NCBI RefSeq assembly: GCF_024385605.1
Contig: NZ_JANFOJ010000003.1
Coordinates: forward strand, 124,001-188,000
Direction: 5' to 3'
DNA: 64,000 nt
DNA from: Sporolactobacillus sp. STSJ-5
GTDB lineage: Bacteria > Bacillota > Bacilli > Bacillales > Sporolactobacillaceae
Below are positions 37,347-46,348 of the stretch, piece after piece. The position numbers and the translations under genes were made by a program. A model generated the notes under the pieces. It saw nothing but the letters and a program-made list of their open reading frames with translations, had not been told where the DNA came from and ran no database searches. Within the stretch, counting starts at the first letter, position 1, and each line of letters starts with the position of its first letter.

Positions 37347-38252
37347 TTATTGCCCGAAACGATGCAATCGTTCATAAAAGTCGTCAATAAAGGATGAAAA
37401 AAGCTGCTCGGAAGGAGCGAGATCACGATCGCGCGGCCGTATCACGCCAACGGAACGCGATATTTTCGGAGTGCTGAGTGCAAGAACAGTGACGTCGTCC
37501 GGAAGATTATATGCGGCAGCATTTTCAGGCATTAAGGCAATACCGAAATTGGATGAGACTAGGCTCTTAATTGTGTCCATGTCCTCACCTTCAAAAACGA
37601 TATTCGGAGTAAATCCGGCCTGTCTGCACGCATCACGGAATAATTCTTGAAGGGAAAGCTTGCTGCGAAATGTGATAAATCGTTCGTTTTTGAGTTGGCT
37701 CAGCGGAATTGATCCATGTCCGGCTTTTTTATGCTGTTTCGACATGAGAAGAACCATTCGCTCCGTATAAAGGATGCTGCTGCGTACAACGTCATGGTGC
37801 TTCGGAACCGGCGAAGCAAAGGCAAGATCGATGCTGCCCTGTTCAATCAATTTAATTAGGTAGGGGACCGTGCCCTGATGGAGCTGGAAATCAATGCCTG
37901 GGTGTATGTCATGAAATTTTTGCAAAACAATAGGCAAGGTGTGTACCGACAAACTTGTTGAAATTCCAAGTCGGATCAATCCCGTTTCAGGATTAAGGTA
38001 TTCTTTAATCTTTTTTTGAGCTTTTTCAAATTCAATTAATCCCCGTTCCGCATGTTGCAGAAATATTTTTCCTGCTTGCGTAAGTTGAATGTTGCGCCCT
38101 TTGCGCGAAAAAAGAGCAACGCCGAGTTCGTCCTCAAGCAGCGCAATCTGACGGCTGATCGCGGATTGCGCGACATGCAAAGCTTCAGATGCTTGTGTTA
38201 TATGTTCCCTTGTTGCCGCTTCTATAAAATATTGAATCTGCCTTAATTCCAT
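37347..38252 (-). CDS. gltC: GltC, LysR-type activator of glutamate synthase
   Basis: GltC activates gltAB when 2-oxoglutarate is high and represses it when glutamate is plentiful. The 301-residue protein closely tracks B. subtilis GltC (MELRQIQYFIEAATREHITQAS start, QSAISRQIALLEDELGV, and a conserved GEDMDTIKSLVSSNFGI segment). I chose the ATG at 38252 because the longer frame to 38270 would run into the GltC operator at 38269-38283. Divergent from gltA, as in Bacillus. Confidence 0.88.
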   Translation of the reverse strand: MELRQIQYFIEAATREHITQASEALHVAQSAISRQIALLEDELGVALFSRKGRNIQLTQAGKIFLQHAERGLIEFEKAQKKIKEYLNPETGLIRLGISTSLSVHTLPIVLQKFHDIHPGIDFQLHQGTVPYLIKLIEQGSIDLAFASPVPKHHDVVRSSILYTERMVLLMSKQHKKAGHGSIPLSQLKNERFITFRSKLSLQELFRDACRQAGFTPNIVFEGEDMDTIKSLVSSNFGIALMPENAAAYNLPDDVTVLALSTPKISRSVGVIRPRDRDLAPSEQLFSSFIDDFYERLHRFGQ

Positions 38253-38268
38253 TATTCGCACACCATTC

Positions 38269-38283
38269 ATCTAAAATTGAGAT
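38269..38283. promoter_or_regulatory. GltC operator (ATCT-N7-AGAT)
   Basis: ATCTAAAATTGAGAT is a perfect T-N11-A LysR-type dyad placed 17 bases upstream of the gltC start and in the gltC-gltA divergent region, matching the location of GltC Box I in B. subtilis. Confidence 0.7.
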
Positions 38284-38437
38284 TGATTTATTCTAAATTA
38301 TATATTGTAAAGATTGATATTGAAAGAGTAAAATTAAATCACCATACTTTTGGCCTAATAAAGAGATAAAAAATACGTTTTCAGAAAACTCACACAGATA
38401 TGATGCGTGATTGCGAACAGAAGGAAGGATGAGGTTT

Positions 38438-41400
38438 ATGATGAGCAAAGTTCAGACGAGAGAGAAACCGGAAGGACTTTACCGCCCGGAATTTGAACAT
38501 GATGCATGCGGAATCGGTATGTACGCGGATATTAAAGGGCGTGCGTCTAATGAGATTGTCAAGACTGCGCTGGAGATGCTGGCAAGGCTCGATCACAGAG
38601 CCGGTAAGGCTGCCGATGGAAAAACAGGCGACGGAGCCGGAATTTTGGTTCAAATTCCCGACCGTTATTTTCAGGAAGTATGCGACTTTGAGCTTCCCCC
38701 TGTAGGACATTATGGTGTCGGCATGTTTTTTATGCCCCAGGATCGTTCGAGCCGATTGGTTGCAATCGGCAAAATTAAAGCCTGCATTGCTGCACGAAAT
38801 CTAAGAATATACGGCGAGCGCGATGTTCCAATCGACGAAAACGAAATCAGCCGTTTGGCAAGAAGCAAGGCGCCATATATGTACCAAATGTTTATCGGCA
38901 CGGCGAATCAAGACGCAGGGCCGGTACTGGATTCGAAATTGTATTTGCTTAGAAAAGCCATTGAAGCAAAACTTAATGATGAAATATATGTTGCCAGCCT
39001 CTCAAGCCAAACTCTTGTTTATAAAGGTATGCTTCGGGCAAAAGAGGTTTCGGCTTTTTATACAGACTTGCAGGATGAACGCTTTGTTTCAGCGCTTGCC
39101 TTAGTCCATTCACGGTACAGCACAAATACCTTCCCAAGCTGGGAACGAGCCCACCCAAACCGGATGATTGTACACAATGGAGAAATCAATACAATTCGCG
39201 GCAATATGAGCTGGTTTAATGCCAAAGCGAAACGTTTAAATGACGGAAAACTTCCTCAGATTATTGATCCTGAGGGCAGTGATTCGGCTATTTTTGATAA
39301 TGTACTCGAATTTTTAACCTATCATGGTTTTTCACTTCCACATGCGGTAATGATGATGGTACCTGAGCCTTGGGAGGGAGATAACGGACTCCCTGATTAT
39401 CTGCGTGACTTCTATGAATTTCATAGCAGAACGATGGAACCATGGGACGGTCCTATGGCACTTGGATTCTGTAATGGAAAACAAATTGGAGCAATTCTCG
39501 ATCGCAACGGCCTCAGACCGGCACGCTATTACATCACGAATGACGATAAAGTTGTATTCTCGTCTGAAGTAGGTGTCGCCGATCTGAAACCAGAAAACAT
39601 TCGAGAACGCTGTCATCTGAAACCGGGCCAGCTGCTGCTCATCGATACCGAAAAAGGGCGTATTGTACCGAGCGATGAGTTGAAGAAAGAAATCTGTTCA
39701 TCGATTCATTACGCGGATCTTCTGAAAAAATCGGTAATCAAGCTAAACGGACAGCATGGAACCGGGGTACTTCTTCCCGACAGTAAGCGTCTTTTTCAAC
39801 AAAAAGTGTTTGGCTATACCTATGAAGACGCAACGAAAGCCATTCAGCCTATGGCGGAACAAGGAAAGGAACCAACCGGTTCGATGGGCAATGACACACC
39901 GCTCGCGGTCTTGTCCAATAAGTCGCAATTGTTATTTGATTACTTTAAGCAGTGGTTCTCACAAGTAACAAATCCGCCGATCGATGCCATTCGAGAGGCA
40001 CGGGTGATGTCGAAAATAACATGGCTTGGCCCGCAAATCAGCTTACTTGAACCAAGCAAGCATGTGACATCGCAAATTCGGTTGAAGCACCCAATCCTTG
40101 ATCGAAAGGCATTTCAGGATCTTCAACACCAAGAATTAAAAACGCGTACGGTCGCACTGACTTATCTTGCCGAAGAGGGCAAATTCGGACTTTCCAAAGC
40201 AGTGGATCAGCTGATTCTGCATGTGGACGAAATGATCCATGATGATGTGTCGTTGATTATTCTTTCGGATCGGGATGTGGATCAAAATCATTTGCCGATT
40301 CCGTCTCTTCTTGCGGTCAGTGCGTTGCATCATCATTTAATCAATCAGGGAACACGGCCGCAAATCAGTTTGATTGTTGATTCAGGCGAACCGAGAGACA
40401 GTCATCAGGTAGCCGCATTACTTGGCTATGGAGCCGATGCCATTCATCCGTATTTGGCACTTAATACCGTTCATTCTTTAATTAAATCGAATCATTTGGA
40501 TCTGTCCGAGGAAAAAGCGGAGCAAAATTACATTAAAGCACTCGTTGGCGGTATCGTAAAAATCATGTCTAAAGTAGGCATTTCGTCAATTCAAAGTTAT
40601 CGTGGAGCGCAGACGTTTGAAGCGCTTGGTTTGTCAAATGCTCTTATTGATAAATATTTTAAGGGCACGGTATCACAGATCGGCGGTATTGGGCTGGAAG
40701 AAATTGAGACGGAAACCTTGTTGCGCCATAAAAAGGCTGTTGAGGAATGCCTACAAGGAGAAATGAAGCCATTGGACCCAGGCAGTACAATGCAATGGCG
40801 CCAAGGCGGGGAACAGCATAAAATTGAACCGCTGATTGTGCATACGCTTCAGCAGGCAGCACGGACAAACGATTATCAATTGTATAAAGACTATAAAAAA
40901 ATGGTAGACAAAGCGCCGTTCTCGACCATTCGGAGCTTGCTGACTTTTGAAAAGGATCGAAAGCCGATCTCTCTTGAAGAGGTTGAACCTGTTGAAAACA
41001 TTCTGAGACGGTTTAAAACCGGTGCAATGTCCTACGGATCGATCAGCAAAGAAGCACATGAAGCAATGGCGATTGCAATGAATCGTATCGGCGGGAAAAG
41101 CAACAGTGGTGAAGGTGGCGAGGATGCCGATCGATTTACGCATGATCAGAACGGCGACTGGCGCCGCAGCGCAATAAAACAAGTAGCATCAGCACGTTTT
41201 GGGGTAACAAGCTATTACCTCTCTGAAGCAGACGAACTGCAGATTAAGATGGCACAAGGTGCAAAGCCCGGTGAAGGCGGACAGTTGCCTGCCGGCAAAG
41301 TATATCCTTGGATCGCCCGCACCCGTCATGCAACAACAGGGGTTGCTCTAATTTCACCGCCGCCGCATCATGACATCTATTCAATTGAAGATTTGGCGCA

Positions 41401-42988
41401 ATTGATCTATGACTTGAAGTCTAGTAATCCAAAGGCGAGAATCAGCGTTAAATTGGTTGCGAAAGGCGGAGTCGGTACCATTGCTGCGGGTGTTGCTAAA
41501 GGGAAAGCTGACGTAATTCTGATCAGCGGACATGACGGCGGGACTGGCGCAGCATCCAAAACAAGTATTAAGCATGCCGGACTTCCATGGGAAATCGGAC
41601 TTGCCGAAGCGCATCAAACCTTGATGAAAAACGGTTTGCGTGATCGTGTTCGTCTTGAAACTGATGGGAAATTGATGACGGGGCGCGATGTTTTGATTGC
41701 TGCTTGTCTCGGTGCGGAAGAGTTCGGTTTCGCTACGGCACCGCTTGTGGTTCTCGGTTGCCTGATGATGCGCGCGTGTCACCTTGATTCATGTCCTGTC
41801 GGCATCGCAACGCAAAATCCGGAATTGCGCAAGAATTTTATGGGCAATCCGGATCACATTGTTCATTTTATGACGTTTATTGCTCAGGATATTCGTGAAC
41901 AATTGGCTGAACTGGGATATCGTTCGCTTAATGAAGTCATTGGACAGGCGCATTTGCTCAGAATTAAAAAAGAAGTACACAGTCACTGGAAAGCACGCAC
42001 ATTGGATCTCTCCGACCTGCTTTATCAGGCAGAAAGCGATGTTTCCAAACGCTACTTCGCCCGCGCTCAAGAGCACCACGTCGAGCGCCGTTTTGACGAA
42101 CGTAATTTGGTTGCCACCTGTCTGCCGACGATTGAAAACAAGCGTCCGGTGCAACTTGTCTATAAATTAAAGAATTCCGACCGAACCGTCGGATCGACAC
42201 TTGGCTATTTCATTTCACGTTCGACCGGAGGTAAGGGCTTGCCTGAAGACACTATTACTTTGTCCTTTACCGGGAGTGCCGGACAGAGTTTTGCGGCATT
42301 CATTCCGAAAGGTGTAACGATGATCTTGACGGGAGATGCCAATGATTATGTCGGCAAAGGACTGTCGGGAGGAAAAGTAGTTATTAAGTCAGAAGAGCTT
42401 GAGGGTGTTGATTCAGATTCCCAAGCAATGATGGGAAATGTTGCCTTGTTTGGCGCAACGAGCGGTGAAGCTTATGTGCGCGGTACCGCCGGCGGACGTT
42501 TTTGCGTGCGCAACAGCGGGGCTAAGGCTGTTGTCGAAGGAGTCGGCGAGAACGGTTGTGAATATATGACCGGAGGCAGGGTTGTCGTCCTTGGTGCAAT
42601 CGGAAGAAATTTTGCTGCTGGAATGTCCGGCGGTGTTGCTTATGTTCTTCCTGATGGTGAACGTGATCAGCTGATTCCTCTAATTAATAAGGAATTGGTA
42701 AATATCGAACCGCTCACGGATAAGCAGGAGCAGGATGAGGTTTATCAGTTGATTAAGAATCATTTGGATCATACCGGCAGTCCGAAAGCCAAAAAAGTAC
42801 TCATGAACTGGAAAGAATCCATCCAACGAATGATCAAGATTATTCCGCGCGACTACGAAGCAATACTTGAACAAATTGCGCGGTATGAATCGCAGGGATT
42901 GACCGGAGAACAAGCCAAGGAGCAAGCGTTCTACTTGAAAAAGCAAGGAAATTTAAGTGTGCGCAATTCCACTTATTTACCGGTTTGA
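38438..42988 (+). CDS. gltA: glutamate synthase (NADPH) large subunit
   Basis: The large subunit of GOGAT hydrolyses glutamine and transfers the amide nitrogen to 2-oxoglutarate. The 1516-residue product has an N-terminal class II amidotransferase domain with the catalytic cysteine in HDACGIGMYAD (a short propeptide is normally removed before it), the central and FMN domains (GEGGEDADRF, GHDGGTGA), the 3Fe-4S motif CHLDSCPVGIATQ, and the C-terminal beta-helix GXGXG domain. The ATG at 38438 follows AAGGAAGG. The E. coli name is gltB. It precedes the small subunit by 54 bases. Confidence 0.96.
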   Translation: MMSKVQTREKPEGLYRPEFEHDACGIGMYADIKGRASNEIVKTALEMLARLDHRAGKAADGKTGDGAGILVQIPDRYFQEVCDFELPPVGHYGVGMFFMPQDRSSRLVAIGKIKACIAARNLRIYGERDVPIDENEISRLARSKAPYMYQMFIGTANQDAGPVLDSKLYLLRKAIEAKLNDEIYVASLSSQTLVYKGMLRAKEVSAFYTDLQDERFVSALALVHSRYSTNTFPSWERAHPNRMIVHNGEINTIRGNMSWFNAKAKRLNDGKLPQIIDPEGSDSAIFDNVLEFLTYHGFSLPHAVMMMVPEPWEGDNGLPDYLRDFYEFHSRTMEPWDGPMALGFCNGKQIGAILDRNGLRPARYYITNDDKVVFSSEVGVADLKPENIRERCHLKPGQLLLIDTEKGRIVPSDELKKEICSSIHYADLLKKSVIKLNGQHGTGVLLPDSKRLFQQKVFGYTYEDATKAIQPMAEQGKEPTGSMGNDTPLAVLSNKSQLLFDYFKQWFSQVTNPPIDAIREARVMSKITWLGPQISLLEPSKHVTSQIRLKHPILDRKAFQDLQHQELKTRTVALTYLAEEGKFGLSKAVDQLILHVDEMIHDDVSLIILSDRDVDQNHLPIPSLLAVSALHHHLINQGTRPQISLIVDSGEPRDSHQVAALLGYGADAIHPYLALNTVHSLIKSNHLDLSEEKAEQNYIKALVGGIVKIMSKVGISSIQSYRGAQTFEALGLSNALIDKYFKGTVSQIGGIGLEEIETETLLRHKKAVEECLQGEMKPLDPGSTMQWRQGGEQHKIEPLIVHTLQQAARTNDYQLYKDYKKMVDKAPFSTIRSLLTFEKDRKPISLEEVEPVENILRRFKTGAMSYGSISKEAHEAMAIAMNRIGGKSNSGEGGEDADRFTHDQNGDWRRSAIKQVASARFGVTSYYLSEADELQIKMAQGAKPGEGGQLPAGKVYPWIARTRHATTGVALISPPPHHDIYSIEDLAQLIYDLKSSNPKARISVKLVAKGGVGTIAAGVAKGKADVILISGHDGGTGAASKTSIKHAGLPWEIGLAEAHQTLMKNGLRDRVRLETDGKLMTGRDVLIAACLGAEEFGFATAPLVVLGCLMMRACHLDSCPVGIATQNPELRKNFMGNPDHIVHFMTFIAQDIREQLAELGYRSLNEVIGQAHLLRIKKEVHSHWKARTLDLSDLLYQAESDVSKRYFARAQEHHVERRFDERNLVATCLPTIENKRPVQLVYKLKNSDRTVGSTLGYFISRSTGGKGLPEDTITLSFTGSAGQSFAAFIPKGVTMILTGDANDYVGKGLSGGKVVIKSEELEGVDSDSQAMMGNVALFGATSGEAYVRGTAGGRFCVRNSGAKAVVEGVGENGCEYMTGGRVVVLGAIGRNFAAGMSGGVAYVLPDGERDQLIPLINKELVNIEPLTDKQEQDEVYQLIKNHLDHTGSPKAKKVLMNWKESIQRMIKIIPRDYEAILEQIARYESQGLTGEQAKEQAFYLKKQGNLSVRNSTYLPV

Positions 42989-43042
42989 GTTCAAGACGCC
43001 GACTTTTGCAGCGGACAAATTTTGAAAGGATGAAGTTTACCT

Positions 43043-44503
43043 ATGGGACAATTAATGGGTTTCCTGAATATAGAGAAAAAGAATCAAAAAGAACGCAAGC
43101 CGGTTGAACGTGTGCATGACTGGGGCGAATATAAAATTCCATTGGTGGAAAAGGATGCAAAAGAGCAAGCGGCACGCTGCATGGATTGCGGTATTCCTTA
43201 CTGTCAAATTGGTACCACAATAAACAGAGGTACAACCGGATGCCCCATCCACAATCTAATTCCTGAGTGGAATGACCTTGTTTATCATGGGCTTTGGAAG
43301 GAAGCTTATGACCGTCTGGCGAAAACAAATAATTTTCCTGAATTTACATCGAAAGCCTGTCCTGCTCCATGTGAAGGATCATGTACCGCAGGCTTTGTCA
43401 GTGATCCGGTTTCGATTAAATCCATAGAGCGAGCAATTATCGACCGTGCCTTTGAAGAAGGATGGGTCGTACCGAAACCGCCGAAACGGCGTACGGGCAA
43501 AAAGGTCGCTGTGATCGGATCAGGACCTGCGGGGCTCGCCTGCGCAGACCAATTAAATAAAATTGGTCATGAGGTGACTGTTTTTGAACGATCGGATCGT
43601 CCAGGCGGTTTGCTGATGTATGGTATTCCAAGCATGAAAATTGAAAAGGATGTCGTAGACCGTCGCGTTCATTTGCTTGAAGAAGAAGGTATTCTTTTTA
43701 GAACAAATGCGGATGTAGGAAACACAGTCAGCGTCGAAGCGCTAAAAGAAAACTATGATGCAGTGATTCTCTGCACAGGCGCAGGCAAGCATCGTGAGGT
43801 GTCGATCGAGGGTCGCGAATTGAAGGGTATTTCACCGGCAATGCAGTATTTGACTGCAAGCAATCGTCACCTGCTCTATGGCGAAGCGCTAAAGCCTGAT
43901 TTCGATGCAAAGGGAAAACATGTGATTGTGATCGGTGGCGGAGATACAGGCGAAGATTGTGTGGCAACGGCAATTCGTCAAGAATGCAAAAGTGTTGTTC
44001 AGTTTGGCAAACACGGCAAGCTTCCAACTCAACGCATGGCCAATAATCCGTGGCCGGAGCATCCAAATGTTTTCTCGGTGGATTATGCTTATGAAGAGGC
44101 TGAAGAGGTACTTGGAAAGGATCCGCGTGAATACTATGTTGAAACGCAGAAATTTATTGGAAATTCCGATGGACATGTGCAGGAGCTGATCACCGGTTCA
44201 TTTAAGAAAGATACGGATGATGCAGCTAAAAAAAGCTGGAAGGCCGATCTTGTGCTCATCGCCATTGGTTTCCAAGGCACTGAAGACAAAATATTTGAGG
44301 ATTTCAAAGTAACTAAAGACGCCTCAGGCCGTGTGATCGAAACGGATTCACGCAGCTACCAGACAAGCCAGGAAGGTATCTTTGCAGCGGGCGATGTTCG
44401 CCGTGGAGCAAGCTTGATTGTATGGGCGATTGAAGAGGGGCGCAAAGCAGCGGCTGCCGTTGATCTTTATTTGGATAAGAAATTGTCTTTGCTTCACAAA
44501 TAA
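43043..44503 (+). CDS. gltB: glutamate synthase small subunit
   Basis: The small subunit passes electrons from NADPH to the large subunit. The 486-residue protein has N-terminal iron-sulfur cysteines (CMDCGIPYCQ, CPIHNLIPEWNDL, CPAPCEGSC), an FAD site VIGSGPAGLACADQL and an NADPH site VIGGGDTGEDCVATA. The E. coli name is gltD. The operon ends at the terminator at 44545-44570. Confidence 0.95.
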   Translation: MGQLMGFLNIEKKNQKERKPVERVHDWGEYKIPLVEKDAKEQAARCMDCGIPYCQIGTTINRGTTGCPIHNLIPEWNDLVYHGLWKEAYDRLAKTNNFPEFTSKACPAPCEGSCTAGFVSDPVSIKSIERAIIDRAFEEGWVVPKPPKRRTGKKVAVIGSGPAGLACADQLNKIGHEVTVFERSDRPGGLLMYGIPSMKIEKDVVDRRVHLLEEEGILFRTNADVGNTVSVEALKENYDAVILCTGAGKHREVSIEGRELKGISPAMQYLTASNRHLLYGEALKPDFDAKGKHVIVIGGGDTGEDCVATAIRQECKSVVQFGKHGKLPTQRMANNPWPEHPNVFSVDYAYEEAEEVLGKDPREYYVETQKFIGNSDGHVQELITGSFKKDTDDAAKKSWKADLVLIAIGFQGTEDKIFEDFKVTKDASGRVIETDSRSYQTSQEGIFAAGDVRRGASLIVWAIEEGRKAAAAVDLYLDKKLSLLHK

Positions 44504-44544
44504 ATCATTTCATAAATAGTTCATTGTGAAATTCATCATTCATA

Positions 44545-44570
44545 AAAGCCGACATTTGTCGGCTTTTTTC
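44545..44570 (+). terminator. terminator of gltAB
   Basis: AAAAGCCGACA pairs with TGTCGGCTTTT over a two-base loop, followed by a run of T, 40 bases after the small-subunit stop. Confidence 0.9.
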
Positions 44571-44611
44571 TAATTCATGTGATGTGAAACGACTATGTTG
44601 TTTACCGTTCA

Positions 44612-44648
44612 TGAATAAACCAATAAATTGTATGAACAACAAAATCCT
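44612..44648 (+). repeat. copy 2 of a diverged intergenic element
   Basis: Matches the element at 35062-35098, with GAACAACAAAATCCT (44634-44648) identical and GAATA-nnn-CAATAA preceding it. It lies in the 314-base gltB-ppx interval, which also contains TATAAT at 44767-44772, a plausible -10 for ppx. Confidence 0.45.
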
Positions 44649-44817
44649 TTAAAACCTAATTCAAAAATATCTGATCTTTATTTTGAAGCGACAAATTTCG
44701 CATTGTTTCGACGTAAAATTTTTGTAAATTATAGAAACGGCTCCTCATACAGAGTGAAATATACCGTATAATAAGAAATAAGTGTTTGAATTTGGAAAAA
44801 GAGATTAAGGTTATGGG

Positions 44818-46344
44818 GTGAGGACGGTGGCGAGACATAAACTGTTCGCATCGATCACAGTTGGGCTGCAGACGCTTGTTCTAAAAATTGCCGATCTGAC
44901 CAAAATGTCGATCGTTGAGTACGTTAAAGCTGACGTTTCAATTGGCGCGGATATTTATAACCACAGGATGATTGAATTTCAAACGGTTGATCAGGCTTGC
45001 CGTCAATTGGCCGGATTTGTACAAATTTTGGATGATTACGGCGTTACCAATTATCGTGCTGTCGCAGCAAGTTCGGTTCAAGAGGCGAGAAACGCTGAAT
45101 ATGTAAAGGAACAAATCCGAATTAAAACCGGCCTCAATGTTGAATGGCTGGCGAATGCTGAGGAGCGTTTTCTTCATAATCAGGCTGTCGCTTATAACAC
45201 GGATACGTTCAGCGACTTGATCCAACAAGGCACCATGATGATCGACATCGGATCGGGCAGCATGCAATTGACCGTGTATAATGCTGGCCATTTTATTTTT
45301 TCTCGAAATATCAAGCTTGGTCCGCTTCGTATCCGTGAATTGCTTGGTGACTTGGAAAGTAAAACCGGTGATTTTGTGGAAATTATGGAGGATTATATTC
45401 GTAGTAAAATTGATGGTTATCATCAATTTGCCCCAAAAGGAGTCGCAATTCGCAACTTTGTGCTGGTCGGTACCGATCTGCTCGCGTTTAAACAAGCGTT
45501 TATGAGCGGAAGCGACGAGATAATCAGCCGTCAACGTTTCGATGATTTATATCAGCATATCTTGACCATTCCTCCTCAGGTGTTGGCCAAGGAATTTACG
45601 TTGCCCTACGATTCAGCATCGCAGCTGCTTCCATCTGCTATGATCTTGAAGATGACACTGGAGATTACAGGAGCCGAAAGCATTATTCTTTCGGATGCCG
45701 ATCTGGCCGATGGGATTATTGTTCATGAATTATTACAAATGCATAAGAATATTTTGGATCACTCGTTTACAGAGGACATCATTGTTTCTGCTCGAAATAT
45801 TTCTGTACGCTATAATTGCGACACGGAGCATATTAACAGTGTTGAAAATTTTGCCCTTCACTTATTTGATCGGTTGAAACGGCTGCACGGTCTGAATAAA
45901 AGGGACAGACTTCTTTTACAGCTTGCTGCAATTTTGCAAGATACTGGGAGTTACATTGATATGAACGCCCACTATATACATTCTTACTACATTATTCAAT
46001 CGTCGGAAATCATCGGCATCTCAGAAAATGAACGGGATATCATTGCTAATATCGCGCGCTATCATAGCGCGGAGACGCCGTCGAGCAACTCGTCTGCTTT
46101 TCGGAAGCTTCCTACGACAAGCAGACTGATTGCTGCAAAGCTTGCGGCGCTGTTAAGAATTGCTGATGCACTGGATGACAGCCGTCAGCAAAAGGTGGAG
46201 CGTATCGCTGTTTCATTGAAAAACGATCAAGTCACAATTACTGCCCGCTCTGATGATGACCTTTCACTGGAAAAGCAGACGTTTAAAGAAAAAGCGGCTT
46301 ATTTTGAAGAAGTATTTGGATTGAAACCGATTTTAAGAGGATAG
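44818..46344 (+). CDS. ppx: Ppx/GppA-family exopolyphosphatase with degenerate N-terminal motif
   Basis: A 508-residue ASKHA-fold protein of the Ppx/GppA family, which removes terminal phosphate from polyphosphate or (p)ppGpp. The second phosphate motif is clear (MIDIGSGSMQLTVY). The usual first phosphate motif (IDIGSNSxRL) is replaced by SITVGLQTLVLKIADL, lacking the acidic residue. The C-terminal HD-like helix reads LAAILQDTGSYI, with Gln in place of the His. A regulatory or altered activity is possible. The GTG at 44818 follows AAGG by 7 bases. It overlaps no gene and is followed directly by ppk. Confidence 0.83.
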   Translation: MRTVARHKLFASITVGLQTLVLKIADLTKMSIVEYVKADVSIGADIYNHRMIEFQTVDQACRQLAGFVQILDDYGVTNYRAVAASSVQEARNAEYVKEQIRIKTGLNVEWLANAEERFLHNQAVAYNTDTFSDLIQQGTMMIDIGSGSMQLTVYNAGHFIFSRNIKLGPLRIRELLGDLESKTGDFVEIMEDYIRSKIDGYHQFAPKGVAIRNFVLVGTDLLAFKQAFMSGSDEIISRQRFDDLYQHILTIPPQVLAKEFTLPYDSASQLLPSAMILKMTLEITGAESIILSDADLADGIIVHELLQMHKNILDHSFTEDIIVSARNISVRYNCDTEHINSVENFALHLFDRLKRLHGLNKRDRLLLQLAAILQDTGSYIDMNAHYIHSYYIIQSSEIIGISENERDIIANIARYHSAETPSSNSSAFRKLPTTSRLIAAKLAALLRIADALDDSRQQKVERIAVSLKNDQVTITARSDDDLSLEKQTFKEKAAYFEEVFGLKPILRG

Positions 46345-46348
46345 GTGG

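Noticed and set aside
40751-41182. Long antisense frame inside gltA
   Set aside because: It is a shadow of a strongly conserved gene on the other strand; many similar antisense frames occur in the window.
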